A stretch of 32,685 nucleotides of DNA from Opitutaceae bacterium (lineage in GTDB: Bacteria > Verrucomicrobiota > Verrucomicrobiia > Opitutales > Opitutaceae). Under the pieces are notes generated by a model that saw only the letters and a program-made list of their open reading frames with translations, did not search any database and was not told the DNA's origin. Positions 26,206 through 32,685 of the stretch are shown one piece after another. Both the position numbers and the translations under genes were made by a program. Location of the stretch: contig CANJNJ010000052.1 of the NCBI GenBank assembly GCA_947474995.1, forward strand, positions 1 to 32,685, given 5' to 3'. Within the stretch, counting starts at the first letter, position 1, and each line of letters starts with the position of its first letter.

Positions 26206-27516
26206 TCAAGCTCCGGTGGTTTGCGCGACGCGAGGCGGGGGCAGCCCGCCGGTCTTTTGGAGACGCTTGAGCACGAGAAAAAGCAGGAAGGCGGAAACCA
26301 GGAGGTTCCCCGCGGCAAACTGGAAGATGCGGCTGATGTCGATATGCGCATCGCGCAGGATTCCGCCGGCGTAGATTCCGATACCGCCCACGATGGCGCT
26401 GAAGAAACTGGAGATGCCCCAACTGGTCGCCCGGTAGCGGGCATCGACCAGCAGGCAGAGGATGGGCATCATGTTGGCGTCGGCAAAATAGCGGCCCAGC
26501 CCGTAAATCACGAGACCAGCCATGGCCAGGTTGAGCGTCGGAGCGTTGGTCAGCAGGAGCACGGCGGGAGCCGCGAGGCAAAGCCCGATCATCGGCACGA
26601 AAATCCGGCCCCGCTCGTCGGTACGGCTCCAGCGATCCGCCCAGATTCCGCCTAGCACGAGGCCGAAGAGAGCGGCCGAATTCAGATAAATCGTCGTGGA
26701 CATACCGGCCGTCCCTTGGCTGACGTTGAATTGCTCTTTGATGTAGGTGGGCATCCAGCCAATCATCGACCAACCGACGATCCCGAGCACACAGTTGTAC
26801 AGGAGCATCACGAGATAGCCGCGATTGGTGAAAAGGCTGCGGAAGGCTTCTCCCAAGCGAACCGGCGGCGAGTCCGTGCCGCCCGGCACGGCGGTCACTT
26901 CCGCGACGGGCGGGTCGCGCAACAGCAGCAGCAGGACGAGCGAGTAGCCGATGCCGATCAGGCCAAAGGCCTTGAGCGCGTAGGCCCAACCGGGGCCTTC
27001 CGCCAGCCAGCCGCCGAGGCCGCTCAAACCCGCTCCCGCCATTGCGCCGCTGAGCAGTATTCCCGAAGCGAGGGACCGCGTTGTCCCGCGGTGATAGTCT
27101 ACGACCAGAGCCACGGCCGCCGGAACACAGGCCACCTGGCTCACGGCGAGGAGGGCCCGCAACGCGAGGAGTTGGTCATACGTGCGGACGTAGGTCGTCA
27201 GCCAGGTGACCACCGACCACAGGAACACCGTGCCAAAAATTACCCGGGAACGATTGAAGCGATCGGCAAAATAGCCGGCGAAGGGACTGCCCATCCCGTA
27301 CACCACCAGCACGACGGACGTCAGCAGGCCAAACTGCGCCTCGGTCATCGGAATCGCCTCCTTGATCGAACCGCGCATGGTCGTGATCATCAACCGATCG
27401 AGGTAATTCAGGCAGCCGGTTACCCAGAGGAGACCGACGACCAGCCAGGCTTTGGGCGGAAGTTTTAGCGTGGCAGGCAAGGGGAGGGGAAGGGGCGGAC
27501 GCCGCGGAAGCGTCAC
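26206..27516 (-). CDS. MFS transporter, probably organic-anion/sugar-acid uptake
   Basis: A 436-residue inner-membrane carrier with about twelve helices. Family marks: NYLDRLMITTMRGSI in helix 1, the MFS loop 2-3 motif GYFADRFNRSRVIF, RALLAVSQVACVPAA in helix 4 and GGIWADRWSRTDERGR between helices 8 and 9. The pattern is that of the anion:cation symporter branch, whose members take up hexuronates, glucarate and similar acids with protons; the exact substrate is an inference. The start GTG 27516 overlaps the stop of the upstream lyase gene (GTGA), so it is translationally coupled to it. The N-terminus begins with a Pro-rich segment before helix 1. Pairing with an intracellular heparinase-like enzyme suggests it imports uronic-acid oligosaccharides or sugars. 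Confidence 0.9.
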   Translation of the reverse strand: MTLPRRPPLPLPLPATLKLPPKAWLVVGLLWVTGCLNYLDRLMITTMRGSIKEAIPMTEAQFGLLTSVVLVVYGMGSPFAGYFADRFNRSRVIFGTVFLWSVVTWLTTYVRTYDQLLALRALLAVSQVACVPAAVALVVDYHRGTTRSLASGILLSGAMAGAGLSGLGGWLAEGPGWAYALKAFGLIGIGYSLVLLLLLRDPPVAEVTAVPGGTDSPPVRLGEAFRSLFTNRGYLVMLLYNCVLGIVGWSMIGWMPTYIKEQFNVSQGTAGMSTTIYLNSAALFGLVLGGIWADRWSRTDERGRIFVPMIGLCLAAPAVLLLTNAPTLNLAMAGLVIYGLGRYFADANMMPILCLLVDARYRATSWGISSFFSAIVGGIGIYAGGILRDAHIDISRIFQFAAGNLLVSAFLLFLVLKRLQKTGGLPPPRVAQTTGA

Positions 27517-29462
27517 CGAGCGGCGAGGAGTTGAGTCGCGTCCCAGGGATCAGAGCGATCCGAAAGATGGACCACCAGTCCGCCTGCCGCGGGAAATTCC
27601 ACCCGCTGCACCCGTGCCGTGGCGCGGTACGGGTGAAAGACTGCCAGAAAAATGGTCCGGGAACCATTTCGGCGCCGCAGCAAAAAGCCGAATTCCGTCG
27701 TGGGCGGATTGGCCGGCGAAGTGCCGGTGAAGACTTGCTCGCCGGTGGCTTCCGGGAGCCAGCACTTCAGGCCAAACCGGCCCTCTTGCCACTGGAGCGT
27801 TGCAGGGCCCGTTGCGACTCGCGCGGAGACGCGGCTCAAATGCTGATAAGCGATTCCGCCGGTCACTGACGCCGCCGGCCGGCCGGGCGAGTCGGTCGTG
27901 AGCACGCCCGCGTTGTGATAAACCCAGTCGATCTGCCGTGGGACCGTGCACTCGACCTCAAATACGTCGACGAAATATTCCGGCCGGGTATGAACGGCGC
28001 GACGGAGTTTCACGCCTTCCCATTCCACGGCAACGACTGCGGAATCGCGGGTGAACGCCACGAGGGTCCCCTGGGCCGCTGGCTGGGATTCGCCGTCAAG
28101 CAGCACGGTGTTGTGGCTGAGTGTCTGCCGATACCAGGTCTCGAGCGAGGCGACGCCATAGCCCGGCGTGCCGAGGTCGGGAGAAAATCGCCAGCCATAC
28201 GCCGCACCGGTGAGACTCAACTTGTCGGGATGCCCATGGTGGCCGCCATGGGGCCCATATTTCACCAAGAGATCGACGTCCTCGGACGGGCGCAGCACCG
28301 CCAGGCCGGACGCGGGCAGATTGACACTCACCCTTGCCCGGGGGGCTTCTTCCGGCAGGGCCTCGGCCCCGAGGAGAAAAGCGAAGACGTTATCGCGCGG
28401 CACGGCACGATAAGCCTGGCGGAGCGTGGCGGCAAAGACGGGCGCTGGAAAAAGCTCAAAGCCCAACTCGTAAAAAGCGGGCGCCGGCGGCACGCCGTGA
28501 CAACACGGGCCGAGCACACTGGTGAAGTACCAGCAGTCGTTCGTGGCGGGAAGAGTGCCGTCGGGATAGGCACAGAGGATCGGCGCGAGGAGACTCTTCG
28601 CCACCGCGGGATCGCTCGTAATTTCTGTGCGGGCGTCATGCCGAAAAGCCAGCGCCGACATCAAGATCGCCCACACCGAGTAGAAGTGATAACTCATCGA
28701 GCCCTCGAACCACAGCCCGTCGTCCAGCAGGCCTTCCCGTAGCTGGGCCCGCTGGCCAAATTTGCCCTCGAGCGCAAAGGCGATGAAGTCGTCGCGATCC
28801 GCGATGTGTCCAATCGTCGCGATGGCGGCATTGTGCCAGCAGGTGAAGTTGTGGATGGCGCCGTAGCGGCGGCGCATCAGGTGTTCCGCAGCGGGCACGA
28901 GGAGGCGGGAAATGATTCCGTCTGATTCGCGGGCGGGAAGGGTTTCGGCAATCAACGTGTACGCCCAGGCGAGCGGAATGATCCAGACCGACTCGTCCAG
29001 CGTGGTATAGGTGGCGACACCGGGATTCTGACCGGTCCGCGCGCAGGTGGCGTAAAAGGCATAGCGCTCGGCATAGCCGAGCAAGATGCCGCGGACGGCT
29101 TCCCGATGTTTCGATTCTCCCTCGGCCTTCCAGAGCACCGCCAAACGCAGGGCCGATTCCGCGAGGTGATGATTGACGAACCAACGCCAGGCGGAGTCGA
29201 ACTTCTCGGCCGTGAACAAAGCCTCGTCGACCGGGCAGCGGTGCTCGGTCGGGCGATGCGGATCGAAACGCAGTTCGACGCCGTGTTCGGGACAAATGAA
29301 GTCGTGATAGTAACCGCCGGGCCTTTCCGGTACGTTTAGCCGCCGGGCGTAAAATTCATCGGCCTCGCGTCGAAGCCGTACGAGGGCCGGGCGAAATGCG
29401 GCGCTTTTGGCGCGACGGGCCAGATTCTCCAACTCCGCCGGCGTGAGAATGGGTCTAGGCAC
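27513..29462 (-). CDS. Heparinase II/III-family polysaccharide lyase-like protein, cytosolic
   Basis: A 649-residue protein of the heparinase II/III family, whose lyases cleave uronic-acid-containing glycans by beta-elimination. The N-terminal (alpha/alpha) toroid has RRYGAIHNFTCWHNAAIATI (around residue 206) and FEGSMSYHFYSVWA (around 254), giving candidate catalytic Asn/His and Tyr. The C-terminal beta-sandwich starts with KYGPHGGHHGHPDKLSLTG (around 400), the most conserved family stretch. A CPEHG...HRCPVD segment near residues 55-75 may bind metal. There is no signal peptide, so it would act on imported oligosaccharides. GTG 29462 is chosen because GGAGG stands six bases upstream; the longer frame to 29618 lies within the glycosyltransferase gene. 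It overlaps that gene by eight bases and the MFS gene by four. The substrate (alginate, ulvan, glycosaminoglycan) cannot be told. Confidence 0.87.
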   Translation of the reverse strand: MPRPILTPAELENLARRAKSAAFRPALVRLRREADEFYARRLNVPERPGGYYHDFICPEHGVELRFDPHRPTEHRCPVDEALFTAEKFDSAWRWFVNHHLAESALRLAVLWKAEGESKHREAVRGILLGYAERYAFYATCARTGQNPGVATYTTLDESVWIIPLAWAYTLIAETLPARESDGIISRLLVPAAEHLMRRRYGAIHNFTCWHNAAIATIGHIADRDDFIAFALEGKFGQRAQLREGLLDDGLWFEGSMSYHFYSVWAILMSALAFRHDARTEITSDPAVAKSLLAPILCAYPDGTLPATNDCWYFTSVLGPCCHGVPPAPAFYELGFELFPAPVFAATLRQAYRAVPRDNVFAFLLGAEALPEEAPRARVSVNLPASGLAVLRPSEDVDLLVKYGPHGGHHGHPDKLSLTGAAYGWRFSPDLGTPGYGVASLETWYRQTLSHNTVLLDGESQPAAQGTLVAFTRDSAVVAVEWEGVKLRRAVHTRPEYFVDVFEVECTVPRQIDWVYHNAGVLTTDSPGRPAASVTGGIAYQHLSRVSARVATGPATLQWQEGRFGLKCWLPEATGEQVFTGTSPANPPTTEFGFLLRRRNGSRTIFLAVFHPYRATARVQRVEFPAAGGLVVHLSDRSDPWDATQLLAAR

Positions 29463-30513
29463 GATAGGCCTCCAGCGTGGTACGGGCGATGCCATCCCAA
29501 GACAATTCGCGCAGCTTTTGCTCAATTCCGGGCCGGAGCGCGGCGCGGCGGATGCTGCGCGCGTTGGCCAGAGCCTGGCCCAGCGCGTCACGTCCGGCCG
29601 GTTCGTAGATGGCCCCAACCGAGGCGTCGACCAACTCGGGCAGGCAGCCGATCGCGGGCACCAGCACCGGGCAATGAAACGATAAAGCCGTGATGGCCGA
29701 ACCAGAGGTCAGGATATCGGTGAACGGAAACACCGCGACGTCGGCCGCGTTAAAGAACCACTGGAATTCCTCGTTGGGATAAAATTTTGATTCCGTCAGG
29801 ATGATGCGCGGGTCGGCATGGCGCGCTCGGTCGACCACCTGGGCGCCGTAGTCGCTGCAGATACGCGCGGCGAAGAGAAAGCGAAGATGATCGCCCTCGA
29901 GGCCGAGGAAGCTTTGGAGCAGCTGGTCGACGCCTTTGTTGGAGCGGACATTGCCGAAGAAAAGATAAACGAAGTGGCGGTCGTCGAAACCAAAGCGGGC
30001 GCGCGCTTCCGGCGGACTGACCACGTTCGGGTAGGCGTCGCAGAAATGCCCGTGCGGCGCCAGAAACACCCCGTGTGAGCGATGGAATGTTCGCGCGAGC
30101 AATCCTCGGGCATGTTCGCAATGGACAATCACGGCGCTCGCGCACGCGCTGATACCCAGCCGGGCGAGATGGTCGAGCTCGTGGGTCGTGCTGTCGTGGG
30201 GGTAGAGGTTGTGCATGGTCCACACGACCTTGTACCCGAGGGAACGCGCGAAAAAGAGGGCATCGACCAGGGAGGCGCAACGCCGGGTGGTCTCCTCTGG
30301 CGTGGCGCCCTGATAGAGCCCCGAAGGCCAGTGCAGGTGGAGGAGGTCGAATTTGTCCCGATGGGCGCGCAACCATTCGGGGGTGAGATTTTCCCGGAAA
30401 CCGGCGACGGAGCGAACGCCATGGGCCTCCATCGCCCGGGCGAGCAACGCGGCATAGGGATTGGCGCGATCCAGCGAGAGTCCATTCGGCTCCCAGAATA
30501 CCAGGGCTTGCAT
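29455..30513 (-). CDS. GT4-like glycosyltransferase heading the lyase-transporter cluster
   Basis: A 352-residue GT-B glycosyltransferase-like protein. N-terminal: [33 protein letters not shown] and [14 protein letters not shown], typical of group 1 enzymes acting on surface glycans. C-terminal: [20 protein letters not shown], then [20 protein letters not shown] and [20 protein letters not shown], which includes the donor-site region but has SGSAITA where E-x7-E is usually found, a variant seen in several GT families. Donor and acceptor are unknown. ATG 30513 was chosen over the TTG just before it. Its last eight bases overlap the start of the lyase gene, so a biosynthetic-type enzyme is co-translated with a degradative one, which is unusual. 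Confidence 0.87.
   Translation of the reverse strand: MQALVFWEPNGLSLDRANPYAALLARAMEAHGVRSVAGFRENLTPEWLRAHRDKFDLLHLHWPSGLYQGATPEETTRRCASLVDALFFARSLGYKVVWTMHNLYPHDSTTHELDHLARLGISACASAVIVHCEHARGLLARTFHRSHGVFLAPHGHFCDAYPNVVSPPEARARFGFDDRHFVYLFFGNVRSNKGVDQLLQSFLGLEGDHLRFLFAARICSDYGAQVVDRARHADPRIILTESKFYPNEEFQWFFNAADVAVFPFTDILTSGSAITALSFHCPVLVPAIGCLPELVDASVGAIYEPAGRDALGQALANARSIRRAALRPGIEQKLRELSWDGIARTTLEAYRA
29457..29475 (-). promoter_or_regulatory. Shine-Dalgarno that fixes the lyase start
   Basis: On the minus strand GGAGG is followed by CCTATC and then GTG at 29462-29460, an ideal spacing inside the end of the glycosyltransferase gene. It decides the start of the heparinase-like gene against the longer ATG and upstream options. 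Confidence 0.75.
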
Positions 30514-30745
30514 CAAGGGTGAGGCGTCAGCGCCGGTCGGGCGGGGCGGACGGCTGATACTTAAGCGGCATCACGGAGGCCCAATAAAGTATTTCCCGGC
30601 ATGGCCATGGTCGGCTACACTGCACGTGCGAATGGGAGTTCAAGTTTGGGAATGGGCGTGCTGGTTCTTTGCGGACCGGCGGTCCGGCCCCGAGTGCGGG
30701 CTCCTAGCTCGCAACGCCCACCGGGGAATTTCAACCTCATTTCTC
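30514..30745 (+). promoter_or_regulatory. Divergent spacer and leuC leader
   Basis: 232 bases between the glycosyltransferase and leuC. A weak promoter candidate on the plus strand is TTAAGC (30561-30566) with TAAAGT (30585-30590), 18 bases apart. A 50-codon frame from ATG 30601 ends with TAA 30751-30753, overlapping the leuC ATG by eight bases; it contains GTG CTG GTT CTT (VLVL) just ahead of a small hairpin CGGACC-GGC-GGTCCG (30672-30686). The hairpin has no T-run. This resembles, but does not prove, a branched-chain amino acid leader. Confidence 0.35.
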
Positions 30746-32164
30746 ATGCCTAAAAACCTCTTCGAAAAAGTCTGGGACACCCACACCGTCCGCCAACTGC
30801 CCAGTGGGCAGACGCAATTGCTGATCGGGACGCATCTCATTCACGAGGTGACGAGCCCGCAGGCGTTCGGGATGCTGCGCGATCTCGGCCTGAAAGTCGC
30901 GATGCCGCATCGCACGTTTGCGACGGTGGATCACATCGTGCCGACCGATCAGTTTGCGGAGCCGTTTCGCGATCCGATGGCCCAGGAGATGATGAATGCG
31001 CTGCGGAAGAATTGCGCCGAATTTGACATCACGTTTTTCGACCGCGCGTCGGGCAAGCAGGGCATCGTCCATATCATCGGGCCGGAGCAGGGCATCACGC
31101 AGCCCGGCATGACGATCGCTTGCGGCGACTCGCACACCAGCACGCACGGCGCGTTTGGCGCGATCGCCTTTGGCACCGGCACCACGCAGATTCGCGATGT
31201 GCTGGCCACGCAGACGATGGCCTTGGGCCGGCTGAAGGTGCGGCGAATCAACGTGACCGGAAGGTTGCGCCCCGGCGTCTATGCCAAGGACGTCATCCTG
31301 CACATCATTCGCACGCTGGGCGTTAATGGGGGCACCGGGTTTGCCTACGAATACGGCGGCGAGGTTTTCGACCGATTCACGATGGAAGAGCGGATGACGG
31401 TCTGCAATATGTCCATCGAGGGGGGCGCCCGCGCGGGTTACGTCAATCCGGATGCCACGACTTTTGCCTATCTCAAGGGCCGGCCTTACGCGCCCAAAGG
31501 GGCGGCGTGGGACACGGCGGTCGTGCGCTGGCAGTCGTTCGCCAGCGATCCCGGCTGTCGTTACGACGACGTGGTAAACATCGCCGCGGCGGATATCGCG
31601 CCGACCGTCACCTGGGGCATCAACCCGGCGCAGGGTATCGCGATCAACGAGAACATTCCTGATCCAGCGAAGGCCAAGTCTGCCGACGAGAAGAGCTCCA
31701 TTGAGGAAGCGCTCGCCTATATGAAGCTGAAACCGGGTGCGCCCATCAAAGGAACCAAGATCGATGTGGCCTTCGTCGGTTCTTGCACCAATGGCCGGCT
31801 GAGCGATTTCCAGGAGATCGCCAAGTTCCTCAAGGGCAAGAAGGTCGCGGCCGGGGTCAAGGCGATCGCGGTGCCCGGCTCGCAAGGCGTCGGCGTACTT
31901 TGCGCCGAATTGGGCATCGACAAGGTCTTCCGTGAGGCGGGCTTTGAATGGCGGGAAGCCGGCTGCTCGATGTGCCTCGCCATGAATCCCGACAAGCTGG
32001 TCGGGGATCAACTCTGCGCGAGTTCTTCGAACCGCAATTTCAAGGGCCGCCAGGGCAGCCCGACCGGTCGGACGGTTCTGATGAGCCCGCTCATGGTGGC
32101 CGCCGCCGCGGTCACTGGCACCATTGCCGACGCCCGCGAAGTCTTCAGCGTCGCCGCCGCCTAA
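30746..32164 (+). CDS. leuC: 3-isopropylmalate dehydratase large subunit
   Basis: With LeuD this aconitase-family enzyme converts 2-isopropylmalate to 3-isopropylmalate in leucine synthesis. It has 472 residues, as expected for the bacterial form. The three cluster ligands of the [4Fe-4S] centre are C347 in GSCTNGR, C407 and C410 in GCSMC. Other family stretches: [37 protein letters not shown] and the C-terminal [12 protein letters not shown] 30746 begins the conserved [13 protein letters not shown]; upstream frame is leader sequence. leuD starts 46 bases downstream on the same strand, so both subunits are made from one message. Confidence 0.97.
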   Translation: MPKNLFEKVWDTHTVRQLPSGQTQLLIGTHLIHEVTSPQAFGMLRDLGLKVAMPHRTFATVDHIVPTDQFAEPFRDPMAQEMMNALRKNCAEFDITFFDRASGKQGIVHIIGPEQGITQPGMTIACGDSHTSTHGAFGAIAFGTGTTQIRDVLATQTMALGRLKVRRINVTGRLRPGVYAKDVILHIIRTLGVNGGTGFAYEYGGEVFDRFTMEERMTVCNMSIEGGARAGYVNPDATTFAYLKGRPYAPKGAAWDTAVVRWQSFASDPGCRYDDVVNIAAADIAPTVTWGINPAQGIAINENIPDPAKAKSADEKSSIEEALAYMKLKPGAPIKGTKIDVAFVGSCTNGRLSDFQEIAKFLKGKKVAAGVKAIAVPGSQGVGVLCAELGIDKVFREAGFEWREAGCSMCLAMNPDKLVGDQLCASSSNRNFKGRQGSPTGRTVLMSPLMVAAAAVTGTIADAREVFSVAAA

Positions 32165-32210
32165 AACCCAAATCTCAAAACCTAAAACGTCGCTCCGAGC
32201 GAATTCTCCC
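32165..32210 (+). other. AT-rich leuC-leuD spacer
   Basis: The spacer reads AAACCCAAATCTCAAAACCT followed by AAAACGTCGCTCC and a low-GC end. The CAAATCTCAAAACCTAAAAC string resembles the low-GC tracts found inside uvrA (5850-5907 and 6922-6960). No clear ribosome binding site precedes the leuD ATG. Confidence 0.5.
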
Positions 32211-32685
32211 ATGGCTCTCGAAAAAATCACCCAGGTTGTTGGCCGCGGCGTCTATGTGCCCGGCAACGACATCGATACCGATCGCATCATCCCGGCGCGC
32301 TACCTCAAGTGCGTCACGTTTGATGGGCTCGGTGAATTCCTCTTCAATGACGTCCGCAAGAATCCGGACGGTTCGGAGAAGCCTCATCCCCTGAACGAAG
32401 CGCGCTTCAAAGAGGCCGAGATCCTTCTGTCCGGCGCCAACTTTGGCTGTGGCTCTTCGCGGGAACACGCGCCCCAGGCCATTCAGAAGCATGGATTCAA
32501 AGCGGTCGTGGCGGAGAGCTTTGCCGAAATTTTCTTCGGTAATTGCACGACGCTGGGCGTGCCGTGCGCCACAGCGGCGCGCGAGGATATCGCCAAGATC
32601 GCGGCGGCCATCGAAACGAATCCCGCCTTGGAAATCACCCTCGACGTCGCGCGCCAGGAAATCCGGTTTGGTCGTCAGACCGCCA
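32211..32685 (+). CDS. leuD: 3-isopropylmalate dehydratase small subunit, cut by window edge
   Basis: Small swivelling subunit of isopropylmalate isomerase, which closes over the LeuC active site. 158 codons are visible from ATG 32211 to the window end, of roughly 190-200. Marks: GRGVYVPGNDIDTDRIIPARYLK in two parts (NDIDTDRIIPARYLK), the substrate loop SGANFGCGSSREHAPQA and VVAESFAEIFFGNC. The order matches the aconitase swivel domain fully. It pairs with leuC, its immediate upstream neighbour. Confidence 0.96.
   Translation, partial: MALEKITQVVGRGVYVPGNDIDTDRIIPARYLKCVTFDGLGEFLFNDVRKNPDGSEKPHPLNEARFKEAEILLSGANFGCGSSREHAPQAIQKHGFKAVVAESFAEIFFGNCTTLGVPCATAAREDIAKIAAAIETNPALEITLDVARQEIRFGRQTA

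Noticed and set aside
30746-32164. Aconitase or homoaconitase instead of leuC
   Set aside because: Length, cysteine spacing and the adjacent small-subunit gene fit LeuC/LeuD; aconitases are fused and longer.

Overview
The window is a GC-rich piece of a bacterial chromosome. Gene content points to the Verrucomicrobiota, most likely an Opitutaceae-like organism; this is an inference, since no rRNA or other marker gene is present. The supporting features are a double-length UvrA of about 1940 residues, an mcsA-mcsB-clpC arginine-kinase/unfoldase set in a high-GC genome, a single prepilin-like protein with a long leader, a CBS-regulated family II pyrophosphatase, and palindromic intergenic repeats. 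Nearly every base is used. I recognise 22 protein-coding genes, two of them cut by the window edges, and no RNA genes, CRISPR array, insertion sequence or phage.

Left part (1-12128): the enolase gene runs off the left edge on the minus strand. It is separated by a 420-base palindrome-rich spacer from an ankyrin-like repeat protein. Two tandem stand-alone receiver-domain proteins diverge from the ankyrin gene. The giant uvrA (minus strand) fills 3771-9596. It is followed by a DeoR-type regulator, a GT4-like glycosyltransferase (both minus), and a small four-helix membrane protein (plus).

Middle part (12281-25116): dihydrolipoyl dehydrogenase, a secreted M28 aminopeptidase-like protein, a CBS/DRTGG inorganic pyrophosphatase (minus), a prepilin-like protein (minus, with a clear terminator) and a branched-chain aminotransferase. 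The block mcsA-mcsB-clpC follows, encoding protein-arginine phosphorylation and the AAA+ unfoldase that reads the mark, without the ctsR repressor gene that normally heads this operon in Bacillota. A terminator-like hairpin ends the block and abuts the start of a secreted transglutaminase-like protein.

Right part (25243-32685): a minus-strand cluster of glycosyltransferase, heparinase II/III-like lyase, MFS transporter and LysR regulator. The first three genes overlap, so they are probably co-translated and look like a uronic-acid polysaccharide or oligosaccharide utilisation unit. Divergent from it are leuC and leuD (leucine synthesis), the latter cut by the right edge, preceded by a leader with a possible coupled 50-codon ORF.

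The points most worth following are (1) the arginine-phosphorylation proteolysis block, whose ClpC keeps both phosphoarginine pockets; (2) the four-ATPase UvrA, with a D-to-E change in its last Walker B and palindromic repeat-like DNA inserted in frame; and (3) a set of dyad repeats shared between spacers and the uvrA coding region.
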